12,881 bases of DNA from an uncultured Comamonadaceae bacterium (lineage in GTDB: Bacteria; Pseudomonadota; Gammaproteobacteria; Burkholderiales; Burkholderiaceae): contig CAMLSD010000118.1 in NCBI GenBank assembly GCA_946482595.1, forward strand, positions 1-12,881, in the 5' to 3' direction. The notes under the pieces are model-generated. The model saw only the letters and a program-made list of their open reading frames with translations, was not told the DNA's origin and ran no database searches. The stretch's first letter is position 1, and every line of letters begins with the position of its first letter. A program made the translations under genes and the position numbers. Of this stretch, positions 1-6,718 are shown piece by piece.

Positions 1-353
1 GCAAAGCTGCTGCCGGCATTGAACAGCTTGCCGAACACCTGCTGCACGGCGGTGATGTTCCAGCCGATGCCGATGCGGCCACCCAGTTGCTGCTGCAGGT
101 AGGGCGCCGCCGAAAGATGGTCGGCATGGGCATGGGTCTCGAGGATCCATTGCACCTTGGCGCCGAGCTCACGCACGCGGGCGATCAGGCGGTCGGCCGA
201 TGCCGTGGCGGTGCGGCCGGACTTCGGGTCGAAGTCGAGCACGCTGTCGACCAGCGCGCACTGGCGGGTCTCGCGGTCCATCACGATGTAGCTGACGGTC
301 CAGGTGGCGGGGTCGAAAAAGCCCTCGACCTGCAGGCGGCTGGTGTCGGTCAT
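1..353 (-). CDS. Persulfide dioxygenase-like MBL-fold hydrolase (5' part, truncated by window edge)
   Basis: The visible 117 N-terminal residues belong to a metallo-beta-lactamase-fold protein of the ETHE1/persulfide dioxygenase (Blh-like) type. Such enzymes oxidise glutathione persulfide to sulfite and glutathione in the cytoplasm. The metal-binding motif THAHADHLSAAPYL is seen at residues 73-86 (H74, H76, D78, H79), preceded by the family-typical stretch DSVLDFDPKSGRT at 37-49. The ATG at 353-351 is chosen because GAAGGA sits about 7 nt upstream and because the N-terminus (MTDTSRLQVEGFFDPATWT) matches the family. The gene starts 32 bp after the stop of the DUF2892 gene on the same strand, so the two are probably co-transcribed from the sigma-54 promoter at 650-665. 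The C-terminal half, with the remaining metal ligands, lies outside the window. The family call is firm; persulfide as substrate is inferred from the motif type and the fisR neighbour. Confidence 0.88.
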   Translation of the reverse strand, partial: MTDTSRLQVEGFFDPATWTVSYIVMDRETRQCALVDSVLDFDPKSGRTATASADRLIARVRELGAKVQWILETHAHADHLSAAPYLQQQLGGRIGIGWNITAVQQVFGKLFNAGSSF

Positions 354-385
354 GGCGTGTCCTTCGTGGGCAGGGGGCGGGCGAA

Positions 386-580
386 TCAGCGACGCTTCAT
401 CGGGCAGGTGTTGATGCCGAGCACCGAATACAGCGGGCAAAAACCCACGGCGCCCGTGAGCAGGGGCACCACACCGATGTAGCCCCACAGGCCGACGGTG
501 CCGGTGGCTGCCAGTGCAATCAGGATCAGCCCCGCAACAACGCGCAGGATGCGATCGACAGTGCCTTCATTCGTGGTCAT
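386..580 (-). CDS. DUF2892 (YgaP-like) small inner-membrane protein
   Basis: This encodes a 64-residue protein beginning MTTNEGTVDRILRVVAG and ending with CPMKRR. Two hydrophobic segments (about residues 12-30 and 33-50) predict a two-helix inner-membrane hairpin, as in the DUF2892 family and the membrane tail of the rhodanese YgaP. Two cysteines flank the last motif (FCPLYSVLGINTCP, C48 and C59), which is typical of the family. The ATG at 580-578 is preceded by AAGGAG at good spacing and agrees with the family length; a longer upstream reading is rejected because it runs through the promoter. The gene is first in a minus-strand unit with the persulfide dioxygenase and diverges from fisR. DUF2892 proteins commonly accompany sulfide/persulfide genes; a role in handling membrane sulfane sulfur is inference. 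Confidence 0.85.
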   Translation of the reverse strand: MTTNEGTVDRILRVVAGLILIALAATGTVGLWGYIGVVPLLTGAVGFCPLYSVLGINTCPMKRR

Positions 581-631
581 GTTGAACTCCTTTTTGGGTG
601 AGGGCACCGTCACCGACGGGGCCTTGAGGTG

Positions 632-645
632 TTGACACGAGTCAA
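632..645. repeat. Inverted repeat TTGACACGAGTCAA at the predicted start of transcription
   Basis: Perfect 5-bp arms TTGAC/GTCAA are separated by 4 bp. The repeat spans the start expected from the sigma-54 element at 650-665 and could be an operator for a second regulator or a fold in the early leader. No protein can be named for it. Confidence 0.4.
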
Positions 646-649
646 TCAT

Positions 650-665
650 TACAAGACGCGTGCCA
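650..665 (-). promoter_or_regulatory. Sigma-54 (-24/-12) promoter for the DUF2892-dioxygenase unit
   Basis: Reading the minus strand, TGGCACG-CGTC-TTGTA matches the RpoN consensus TGGCACG-N4-TTGCW at every defined position except the C of the -12 GC, with correct spacing. The predicted start of transcription is near 640, giving a leader of about 60 nt before the ATG at 580. It faces the persulfide genes and lies next to a sigma-54 activator gene, so the assignment agrees with FisR control. Confidence is high for sigma-54 use and moderate for activity, because the GC-to-GT change could weaken it. Confidence 0.75.
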
Positions 666-680
666 GCGCCTATCTGGCGC
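666..680. repeat. Inverted repeat GCGCC-TATCT-GGCGC abutting the -24 element
   Basis: Perfect 5-bp arms lie immediately upstream of the TGGCA of the sigma-54 promoter (661-665). It could be a binding site for a bending or regulatory protein. Its short arms in GC-rich DNA make chance a real alternative. Confidence 0.3.
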
Positions 681-743
681 CCGGCTGAGCCGTAAGCTGT
701 TGATCCAGAACAATTTTCTGAAAGCTCGGCCGCCGCGGGGCCG

Positions 744-766
744 ACAGGCGCTGCTGCCTGTGGCAG
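744..766. repeat. Overlapping inverted repeats in the fisR intergenic region
   Basis: ACAGGC-GCTGCT-GCCTGT (744-761) has perfect 6-bp arms, and CTGCC-TGT-GGCAG (754-766) has perfect 5-bp arms. They overlap each other and the first TGGCAG copy. They lie about 80-100 bp upstream of the sigma-54 promoter and may be part of the activator-binding region. Confidence 0.35.
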
Positions 767-820
767 TGTCGAGGGGCGGTTGGCAGTGACATGGCAGTTC
801 GTTTGGCAGAGGGCTGGCAG
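761..820. promoter_or_regulatory. Phased TGGCAG array, candidate enhancer (UAS) for FisR
   Basis: The hexamer TGGCAG starts at 761, 781, 792, 804 and 815 on the plus strand. The spacings of 20, 11, 12 and 11 bp are close to one or two helical turns, so the copies lie roughly on one face of the DNA. The array is 96-155 bp upstream of the minus-strand sigma-54 -24 element, a usual enhancer distance, and ends 30 bp before the fisR ATG, so it could also serve autoregulation. The repeats are seen directly; FisR as the ligand is inference. Confidence 0.45.
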
Positions 821-849
821 CGCTGCACCGCCCCGGCGAGAATGCACCC

Positions 850-2214
850 ATGGATGCCGACGCCCGTGACCTGCCAGCCCTGCTGTCCTACCTTGAGCAG
901 GAGGCCCAGCCGATGATCGTGCTCGACCCCGACTACAACATCCTGGCGGCCAACACCTCATACCGCCGCCAGTTCGGCGCGGTCGACCGGCCCCACGTCG
1001 GGCACAAGTGCTATCGCATCTCGCATGGCTACGACGTCCCTTGCGACCTGGCCGGCGAGCACTGCCCGATGAAGCGCGCCCATGAGCTCAAAGGCCCCGA
1101 CCGTGTGCTCCACATCCATCACACCCCCCGCGGGCCGGAGCATGTGGACGTCGAGCTGCGGCCCATCCTGGACGCACGGCGCGAGGTCGTGGCCTATGTC
1201 GAGCGGCTGTGCACCGTGCGCAGCGCCTCGGCCCAGCCCAGCGCCGACCGCCTGGTCGGCCGCAGCGCCGCCTTCAACACCGCCTTGTCCGAACTGCAGC
1301 GCGTGGCCCCGTCGATGCTGCCGGTGCTGCTGCTGGGCGAGTCGGGCACCGGCAAGGAACTGTTTGCGCGCGCCGTGCACGAGGCCAGCGACCGAGCCCG
1401 CGGCCCCTTCGTGGTGGTCGACTGCTCCGGCCTGACCGACACCCTGTTCGAGAGCGAACTCTTCGGCTACGAGAAGGGCGCCTTCACCGGCGCAACCGCA
1501 CGCAAAAAGGGCCTGGTCGAAACCGCCGCGGGCGGCACGCTCTTTCTCGACGAGATGGGCGACGTGCCGCTGACCATGCAGGTCAAGCTGCTGCGACTCA
1601 TCGAGTCAGGCACCTTCCGGCGCGTGGGTGCACTCGACACCCAGCAAGCCGACTTCCGCCTGGTGGCGGCCACCCACAAACCGCTGGCCCGAATGGTCGC
1701 CGAAGGCCAGTTCCGCCAGGACCTGTACTACCGCATCAGCGCCTTCCCCATCCACCTGCCCGCGCTGCGCGAACGGGTCGACGACATCCCGATGCTCGTC
1801 GAGTCCTTCCTGCGGCGCGGCAACGCCCCGCAACGCCCGGTCAGCGTGGCCCCCGACGCCATGGCCATCCTCCAGGCCTACCCATGGCCCGGCAACCTGC
1901 GCGAACTGCGCAACGTGCTTGAACGCGCGCGGCTGCTGGCCGACGACGGTGTCATTCGCGCTGCCCACCTGCCGCCGGATCTGCGGCGCGAGGTGGGGTT
2001 GGTGGTGGGGTCAGGGCAGGTGGAGCCGATGGGTGCGGTGGCCCCCGTCTCAACAGTGCCAGGTGGGACGCGGGCAGCACGAGGCACCGTGAGCGATCAG
2101 GCACTGCGGGAGTCGCTGGCGCAGTTCAACGGGACGCGACGTGAGCTGGCACGGCACCTGGGGTTGAGCGAGCGGACGTTGTATCGGCGGCTCAGGGAGT
2201 TGGGGGTGGGTTGA
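850..2214 (+). CDS. fisR: FisR-type sigma-54-dependent activator sensing sulfane sulfur
   Basis: This 454-residue enhancer-binding protein has three parts. A PAS-like sensor spans about residues 15-120. A sigma-54 interaction AAA+ domain spans about 135-365, with Walker A GESGTGKE at 163-170, the sigma-54 contact loop GAFTGA at 210-215 and Walker [11 protein letters not shown] at 229-238. A Fis-type helix-turn-helix occupies about 414-453. The sensor carries C54, C65 and C72 in [15 protein letters not shown] and EHCPMK. This matches, shifted by one, the C53/C64/C71 set that I recall as the polysulfide-sensing cysteines of FisR from Cupriavidus pinatubonensis, where sulfane sulfur cross-links them and triggers transcription of sulfide-oxidation genes. 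The divergent dioxygenase gene and sigma-54 promoter support the name. The ATG at 850 has only a weak GGCGAG upstream; an ATG at 842 is out of frame. A low-complexity linker (about 382-412) joins the AAA+ and DNA-binding domains. Confidence 0.9.
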   Translation: MDADARDLPALLSYLEQEAQPMIVLDPDYNILAANTSYRRQFGAVDRPHVGHKCYRISHGYDVPCDLAGEHCPMKRAHELKGPDRVLHIHHTPRGPEHVDVELRPILDARREVVAYVERLCTVRSASAQPSADRLVGRSAAFNTALSELQRVAPSMLPVLLLGESGTGKELFARAVHEASDRARGPFVVVDCSGLTDTLFESELFGYEKGAFTGATARKKGLVETAAGGTLFLDEMGDVPLTMQVKLLRLIESGTFRRVGALDTQQADFRLVAATHKPLARMVAEGQFRQDLYYRISAFPIHLPALRERVDDIPMLVESFLRRGNAPQRPVSVAPDAMAILQAYPWPGNLRELRNVLERARLLADDGVIRAAHLPPDLRREVGLVVGSGQVEPMGAVAPVSTVPGGTRAARGTVSDQALRESLAQFNGTRRELARHLGLSERTLYRRLRELGVG

Positions 2215-2303
2215 TGTGGGGGCTGTGTGGTGCTGGCCTGACGTTGCCCGTCCCGCTGAGCCCGAAGGCTGCGCCAACACGCTCGACAGCGCCAGCGCAG
2301 GTT

Positions 2304-2324
2304 GGGCGCTAATCGGCAGCGCCC
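2304..2324. repeat. Hairpin GGGCGCT/AGCGCCC downstream of fisR
   Basis: A perfect 7-bp GC-rich stem with a 7-nt loop lies 90 bp after the fisR stop. No T-run follows on either strand, so it is at best a weak or Rho-assisted terminator. The rest of 2215-2444 shows no credible gene. Confidence 0.3.
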
Positions 2325-2444
2325 CGGAGGATGCAGTGGCCCAAGACGGGGTCGGCGCCTGCAGGTCACGACGTGCTGTTCCATGTCCCAGCGTCGCACC
2401 CACTTGCCTCACCAGGCACGGGGCGGGTGGCAGACTGGCGTAAA

Positions 2445-2479
2445 AGACAGTTGACTGTCACAAATGACTGTCTAATAAT
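2445..2479 (+). promoter_or_regulatory. merR promoter with nested operator repeats; leaderless start
   Basis: TTGACT (2451-2456) and AATAAT (2474-2479) form a sigma-70 promoter with a 17-bp spacer. It ends 5 bp before the ATG at 2485, so transcription should begin at or beside the start codon. An outer inverted repeat AGACAGT (2445-2451)/ACTGTCT (2467-2473) embraces the -35 and the spacer. An inner one, GACAGT-TG-ACTGTC (2446-2459), covers the -35. TGACTGTC occurs twice (2452-2459 and 2465-2472), 13 bp apart. These are natural candidate sites for the MerR protein encoded just downstream. Confidence 0.65.
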
Positions 2480-2484
2480 GCGTC

Positions 2485-2982
2485 ATGCCCCCGCAACAAG
2501 TGCCACACGACGAACCCGTCCCGTCGGATCGTTTCTCCATCGACGAGCTGGCCAAGCTCACCGGGGTCACGGCGCGCACGGTGCGCTACTACATCGCCGA
2601 AGGCCTGGTGGATCGTCCCGTCGGGGAGCGGCGTGGAGCGCACTACCTGCGACGGCATGTCGAGCAGCTCCTGCTCATTCGTCGCTGGACCGATGCCGGG
2701 CTGAGCCTGGAGCGCGTGCGCGAACTCATGGCCGGTGCGCCCGAGGACCCCGCTCCCCGCAGCGCTGCGCCGGGCTCGGTCGAGGTCTGGAGCCGCGTCA
2801 CGGTGGCCCACGGGCTGGAGGTTCACATCGAACCCGGTCGCGCCGACCTCACCCCTGAACAGATGCGCACACTGATTCGCGGCATCACGGCGTTGTATCG
2901 CCAGGTCCGCAACGCGAGCGCGGGCGAGCCTGACCACACACCGTCCCGCGAGTCTCCCGACGACCCGAAAGAGCGACCATGA
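2485..2982 (+). CDS. MerR-family transcriptional regulator of the VIT/vWA operon
   Basis: This 165-residue protein has a MerR winged helix-turn-helix at about residues 16-83 (RFSIDELAKLTGVTARTVRYYIAEGLV, then the wing around RRGAHYLRRHVEQL). A proline/alanine linker follows (about 84-97) and then a short conserved-looking segment at 100-141 (starting VEVWSRVTVAHGLEVHIEP) that may form the dimerisation or effector part. No metal-binding cysteines are present, so it is not a classical metal sensor. The ATG at 2485 gives a start without a Shine-Dalgarno sequence, in keeping with a leaderless mRNA; a GTG at 2500 is possible but also lacks a ribosome site. Its stop overlaps the start of the next gene (ATGA at 2979-2982), indicating translational coupling. 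Autoregulation through the repeats at 2445-2473 is likely. The effector is unknown. Confidence 0.87.
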   Translation: MPPQQVPHDEPVPSDRFSIDELAKLTGVTARTVRYYIAEGLVDRPVGERRGAHYLRRHVEQLLLIRRWTDAGLSLERVRELMAGAPEDPAPRSAAPGSVEVWSRVTVAHGLEVHIEPGRADLTPEQMRTLIRGITALYRQVRNASAGEPDHTPSRESPDDPKERP

Positions 2983-5249
2983 CCGACGAGACCAGCCAAT
3001 TCGCACTGACGCCCCGGAACAGCGACGCCCCCGCACCGGTCCTGGCCGGCGTGCAGATCGAGGGCCGCCTGGACGCGGTGCTGTTCGAGCTCACGCTGCG
3101 CCAGACTTACCGCAACGCCAGCGACCGGGTGCTCGAGGTGGTCTACACCTTTCCCTTGCCTTCGACGGCCGTGCTGCTCGGCTTCGCGACCGAACTCAAC
3201 GGTGAGCGCCTGGAGGGCGTCATCACCGCCAAAGCCGAAGCGGAGCACCAATACGAGGCCGCCCTGGAGGAGGGTGATGCGCCTGTCATGCTCGAAGCCT
3301 TGGGCGGCGGTCTGCACACGGCCAACATCGGCAACCTCAGGCCCGGCGACGCGCTGGTCGTGGAGTGTCGCTTTGTGCAAGTGCTGAGCTTAGAGCAGGG
3401 CCGCGTGCGCGTGTCCATCCCTACCACCATTGCCCCGCGCCACGGCCGTGCGGACGCGAGCGGCCTTCAGCCGCAGCAGGTGCCGCAGGCGAGTCTGGAT
3501 GCCGACTACCCGCTGACGGCGTCGCTCACGGTCGGCCAGGCGCTGGCCGGCGCTGCCGTCGAGTGTCCGACCCATCGCATCGTGACAACCTCCGGCCCCG
3601 ACGGATCGACCCGCATCGAACTCGCGCCCGGCGCACGCCTGGACCGTGACGTGGTGGTGATCGTCACGCCGTGCGAGCCGCGCCCCTCGCTGCTGATCAG
3701 TGCGACGGATGCCTGCAATGCCGCGGCGCCGGTCGTGGTGATGGCAGCGCTGCAGCCACCCATGGCCGCAGGGCGTGAGCGCCTTGCGCTCAAGCTGCTG
3801 GTCGATTGCTCCGGGTCGATGCAGGGCGACAGCGTGGCGTCTGCCCGCAAGGCCCTGCACGGCGTGGTGGCGGGGCTGCAAGAGAACGATCACCTGAGCC
3901 TGAGCCGGTTCGGCTCCACAGTGGAGCACATCGTTGCACCGGCGCCGGCGAACCCTCAACTGTTGCGCGACGTTCGGGCCATGATTGACGGCATCCAGGC
4001 TGACCTTGGTGGCACCGAAATGGACGCGGCGCTTCGCGACGTCTTTTCGCTTGCCCTTCCTGCACAGACGCAAGGCAGCGACCTGCTGCTCATCACCGAC
4101 GGCGAGATCTGGGACGTCGACCAGCTCATCGTCACCGCACGAGGCAGCGGCCACCGTGTGTTTGCGATCGGTGTGGGCTCGGCCCCTGCCGAAGGCGTGC
4201 TGCGCGAGCTCGCCGAGGCTACTGGCGGTGCTTGCGAGTTTGCAACGCCGGGGGAGGCGCTGGAGGCCGCGGCGGCCCGGATGCTGCGCCGCATGCGGCA
4301 ACCGGCCTTCACAAACGCGCGCGTGGACTGGGGTAGCACCCCGGTGTGGTCTTTGGCCCCGTCGCGCAGCCTCTTCGGTGGCGACACGGTCATCGCGTTC
4401 GCAGGATTCTCCCGCCCGATCGAGGCCGGTCCGGTGCGCTTGCTGGCTGTCGACCCGCAAGGGCAAAGCGTCGAACTGGCGCGCGGCGAGCCCAATGCAG
4501 CCTGCCCGGGCGACAGCCTGGCCAGGCTGGCAGCTGCACGCCGAATTGCCCAGGGTGGCAACACCGACGTCCTGGAACTGGCCTTGCGCTACCAGCTCAT
4601 GTCGGCGCAGACGAACTGCATCCTCGTGCATCAACACGCCGAGGCTGACAAGGCCCAGGAGCAGGCCGAGCTCCACCGGGTCAACGCCATGCTTGCGGCG
4701 GGATGGGGTGGCTTCGGTCGAGTCGAAGAGGCGGTAGTCCGCTCTGAGTACGAGCTCGTCAATCACATGCGCGATGGTAGTGGGGGTGGCGTTGGCATCC
4801 AGTGGAGCATCGCGGCCAGCCCGGTCGACATACCGGCCTTCCTGCGCACGCAGGATCACGAACCTACGCCCGCCACACAGGAGCGCATGGCACAGGCAGT
4901 GGCGGACCACCTTCGCGGCGGAGGGTCAATCCAGGGCTTGGCAGAAGCGTGCGATCGCCTGCCCTTGCACGAGGACGTACAGCGCGCGCTCGCCGAGTTG
5001 GTGGACTTCGGGCTCAGCCGTTCGGAGGCGTGGCTGCTGCTGAGGCACTGGATCAACACGAGGCTCGGTCGTCCGGAAGATGCCACTATGCAGGCCCTGC
5101 TCAAGCCTTGGATGACCGCGATCGATCCTGCACATGCGTCTGCCGCAGCTCACGTGTTCGACCGATTGCTGAGCGGCTATCCCGTCGATGCCTGGACCGC
5201 GTCGCGCACGGGGCGGCTGTGGCGCATACTTAAGTTCGTCGGATTGTGA
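2979..5249 (+). CDS. VIT and vWA domain protein of unknown function
   Basis: This 756-residue protein has no signal peptide or clear membrane segment and so is probably cytoplasmic. An N-terminal VIT domain (about residues 10-135) shows LRQTYRNASDRVLEVVYTFP, the processing-like block KAEAEHQYEAALEEGDAP and NIGNLRPGDALVVECRF. A von Willebrand A domain (about 266-425) carries an apparently complete metal-ion-dependent adhesion site: DCSGS starting at D276, T346 in GGTEMDAAL and D374 in LLLITDGEIWD. The segment ALRYQLMSAQTNCILVHQ near 535-550 corresponds to the conserved C-terminal strand of VIT-vWA proteins. The last 200 residues look helical and are not recognised. The start overlaps the merR stop by 4 bp. 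The architecture recalls inter-alpha-trypsin-inhibitor heavy chains and vault PARP, where it mediates protein contacts. The bacterial role is unknown; a MerR-controlled scaffold or stress assembly is only a guess. Confidence 0.88.
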   Translation: MTDETSQFALTPRNSDAPAPVLAGVQIEGRLDAVLFELTLRQTYRNASDRVLEVVYTFPLPSTAVLLGFATELNGERLEGVITAKAEAEHQYEAALEEGDAPVMLEALGGGLHTANIGNLRPGDALVVECRFVQVLSLEQGRVRVSIPTTIAPRHGRADASGLQPQQVPQASLDADYPLTASLTVGQALAGAAVECPTHRIVTTSGPDGSTRIELAPGARLDRDVVVIVTPCEPRPSLLISATDACNAAAPVVVMAALQPPMAAGRERLALKLLVDCSGSMQGDSVASARKALHGVVAGLQENDHLSLSRFGSTVEHIVAPAPANPQLLRDVRAMIDGIQADLGGTEMDAALRDVFSLALPAQTQGSDLLLITDGEIWDVDQLIVTARGSGHRVFAIGVGSAPAEGVLRELAEATGGACEFATPGEALEAAAARMLRRMRQPAFTNARVDWGSTPVWSLAPSRSLFGGDTVIAFAGFSRPIEAGPVRLLAVDPQGQSVELARGEPNAACPGDSLARLAAARRIAQGGNTDVLELALRYQLMSAQTNCILVHQHAEADKAQEQAELHRVNAMLAAGWGGFGRVEEAVVRSEYELVNHMRDGSGGGVGIQWSIAASPVDIPAFLRTQDHEPTPATQERMAQAVADHLRGGGSIQGLAEACDRLPLHEDVQRALAELVDFGLSRSEAWLLLRHWINTRLGRPEDATMQALLKPWMTAIDPAHASAAAHVFDRLLSGYPVDAWTASRTGRLWRILKFVGL

Positions 5250-5432
5250 GTGCCTCCACACGAAGCATTCACCCACGGACTTACGGATGCTGTGCAAGCA
5301 TTGGCCAGCAAGCTGTACCCCAAATGATTGTTCTGGTAGCGAATGAATGGTTGTCCTCCGAGAGGTGGAAGGCGCTGTTCGACCGGATTGGCGGAGTGCG
5401 ACGCTGTGTTAGAACGACTGACCGGAGAATTT
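5250..5432. other. Intergenic stretch at the edge of the lower-GC region
   Basis: There is no gene and no rho-independent terminator here. The base composition drops compared with the VIT/vWA gene, marking the left edge of the accessory patch. An in-frame ATG at 5343 could extend the next gene by 30 residues, but that extension resembles no domain and lacks a ribosome-binding site. Confidence 0.4.
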
Positions 5433-6077
5433 ATGAAACTTCGCGGCTGGGTCTACATCATAACGAACGAAGCGATGCCAGGTTTAGTGAAGATCGGTTA
5501 TTCAATGAAAGACCCGTTGTTGCGCGCATTGGAGCTGGCGAACACCGGCGCTCCACGTCCATACATCGTTGCGTACGATGTGCTTACATTTGACCCGCGC
5601 GGCATTGAGCAGGCTGCCCACCAGAGATTGAAGGATCTTCGGTCCGGGAAAGAATGGTTCCGATGTTCAATCGAAGACGCGATTCGAATCATCATGGATG
5701 TGTCCGAGAGCGACGATGAAAGCAGTGTTCTCGTAGAAACACGTCATCTAGAGGCTCGCCAAGTTGTTTCCACCTCAGGCGCTGATAGGGCCGCCAAGCG
5801 TAAAGAATTTTACAGAACGTTTGGTCCCGGGTTCCGGCCTGCCACTGAGGATGGCGGGAAGACAGCAGAAAGACGCGCGGTTCAAGTTGTCCGAGACGAT
5901 TCCCGAAGCAACACTAAGACAAAGTGGGTGCCGCCGCAGAGGAATATTGCGTTGTCAGTAGGGCGGGGTAGCAATGCCTTGGCTGAGTATCGATGCGTAC
6001 ATTGTGGTACGCAATCAATTGTTAATGCTGGCCATATTGCGAAGTGCGACTACTGCGGAAAGACAGGGTATGCATAG
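5433..6077 (+). CDS. GIY-YIG (T5orf172/DUF-type) protein with C-terminal zinc ribbon
   Basis: This encodes a 214-residue protein. Residues 5-90 form a T5orf172-type GIY-YIG domain: GWVYIITNEAMPGLVKIGYS (5-24) includes the GIY-like VYI and YIG-like KIG elements, R31 follows, E59 and H63 lie in GIEQAAHQRL, and EWFR (74-77) precedes the last helix. The GIY-YIG fold cleaves DNA in related proteins, but activity here is not proven. A hydrophilic linker (about 95-180) leads to a zinc ribbon with CVHC (C188, C191) and CDYC (C205, C208). The ATG at 5433 is preferred because GGAGA lies 5 nt upstream and the domain begins at once; an ATG at 5343 is a longer alternative. Codons are clearly more AT-rich than in the neighbours (many aat, att, gaa, aaa), suggesting horizontal transfer. 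It sits next to an IS element. A mobile or defence-related nuclease is plausible. Confidence 0.8.
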   Translation: MKLRGWVYIITNEAMPGLVKIGYSMKDPLLRALELANTGAPRPYIVAYDVLTFDPRGIEQAAHQRLKDLRSGKEWFRCSIEDAIRIIMDVSESDDESSVLVETRHLEARQVVSTSGADRAAKRKEFYRTFGPGFRPATEDGGKTAERRAVQVVRDDSRSNTKTKWVPPQRNIALSVGRGSNALAEYRCVHCGTQSIVNAGHIAKCDYCGKTGYA

Positions 6078-6341
6078 AGATAGATTGATTTGATCCTAGG
6101 GCCGCACGCATTCGGATGGAAACCAACTGTGCTGCAGGTGACGGACCGACTGGTTCAGCGCAGCCATCTTGTCTGGGTGTCAAGCATGCGTTTTTCGGCT
6201 TGCCTCACCTTAAAGGGCGAGAGCGATGCCAACTATGCTACTGGTACCCGTCGACAGTCTGTGTGAGAAGCGTAGGCGCAGCCGTGCGTCGCGTCTTGTT
6301 GCGAGTAGCGCCGATTTGTGCAGGAACACCAACTATGAGCG
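6078..6341. other. Intergenic DNA left of the insertion sequence
   Basis: No supportable gene is seen. The 9-mer CCAACTATG occurs at 6229-6237 and 6329-6337, exactly 100 bp apart, which may be chance. The short readings here start or end inside the insertion sequence and show no domain. Confidence 0.35.
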
Positions 6342-6367
6342 TGAATCGCCCCGGGATTTGAGGAGGC
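6342..6367. repeat. Left terminal inverted repeat of the IS
   Basis: The 26-bp terminus starts TGAATCGCCCCGGG. It differs from the right repeat at three inner positions (15, 18 and 20). Confidence 0.9.
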
Positions 6368-6391
6368 TCTTTTCTCTGAGAGGATGGAGCC

Positions 6392-6718
6392 ATGAACAAG
6401 AAGTCGAGCAAGTTCTCACCCGAGGTGCGCGAGCGCGCGGTGCGTATGGTGCATGAGCACCGAGGCGAGTACCCCTCGCTGTGGGCGACCATTGAATCGA
6501 TTGCACCGAAGATCGGCTGTGTGCCGCAGACCCTCAACGAATGGGTCAAGCGCGCCGAGATCGACTCAGGCGCGAGGGAGGGCACCACCACGTCCGAGTT
6601 GCAGCGCCTGAAGGATCTTGAGCGCGAGAACAAGGAGCTGCGCCGCGCCAACGAGATCCTGAAGCTGGCCAGCGCGTTTTTCGCCCAGGCGGAACTCGAC
6701 CGCCGTCTGAAGTCCTGA
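6392..6718 (+). CDS. IS3-family transposase OrfA
   Basis: This 108-residue protein has a helix-turn-helix for terminal-repeat binding (about residues 12-55, including [20 protein letters not shown]). A leucine-zipper coiled coil follows (about 68-95, [20 protein letters not shown]), and the tail [13 protein letters not shown] is standard for OrfA of this family. The ATG at 6392 follows AGAGGA. It overlaps the orfB frame, and GTTTTTC at 6676-6682 near the end of the coiled coil is the likely -1 slippage site that makes the OrfAB transposase. Confidence 0.92.
   Translation: MNKKSSKFSPEVRERAVRMVHEHRGEYPSLWATIESIAPKIGCVPQTLNEWVKRAEIDSGAREGTTTSELQRLKDLERENKELRRANEILKLASAFFAQAELDRRLKS
6676..6682 (+). 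promoter_or_regulatory. Likely -1 ribosomal frameshift site GTTTTTC
   Basis: In the orfA frame the codons are TTT TTC; a -1 slip gives TTT CGC and enters the orfB frame, which is open from here through [19 protein letters not shown] and onward. The position agrees with the IS3 pattern of slippage at the end of the OrfA zipper. Whether slippage happens is inferred. Confidence 0.6.

Noticed and set aside
386..961. Longer 191-residue version of the DUF2892 protein
   Set aside because: The extra N-terminal part is low-complexity, runs through the sigma-54 promoter and into antisense fisR; the ATG at 580 has an ideal ribosome site.
2216..2443. 75-codon frame between fisR and merR
   Set aside because: No ribosome site, no recognisable domain, and cysteine/alanine-rich noise composition.
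3390..4910. 506-codon open frame on the minus strand inside the VIT/vWA gene
   Set aside because: It is antisense to a gene with clear domains and shows only Arg/His/Ala-rich composition typical of shadow frames in GC-rich DNA.
6229..6337. 9-bp repeat CCAACTATG exactly 100 bp apart
   Set aside because: Too short to be meaningful and with no shared flanking sequence; probably chance.
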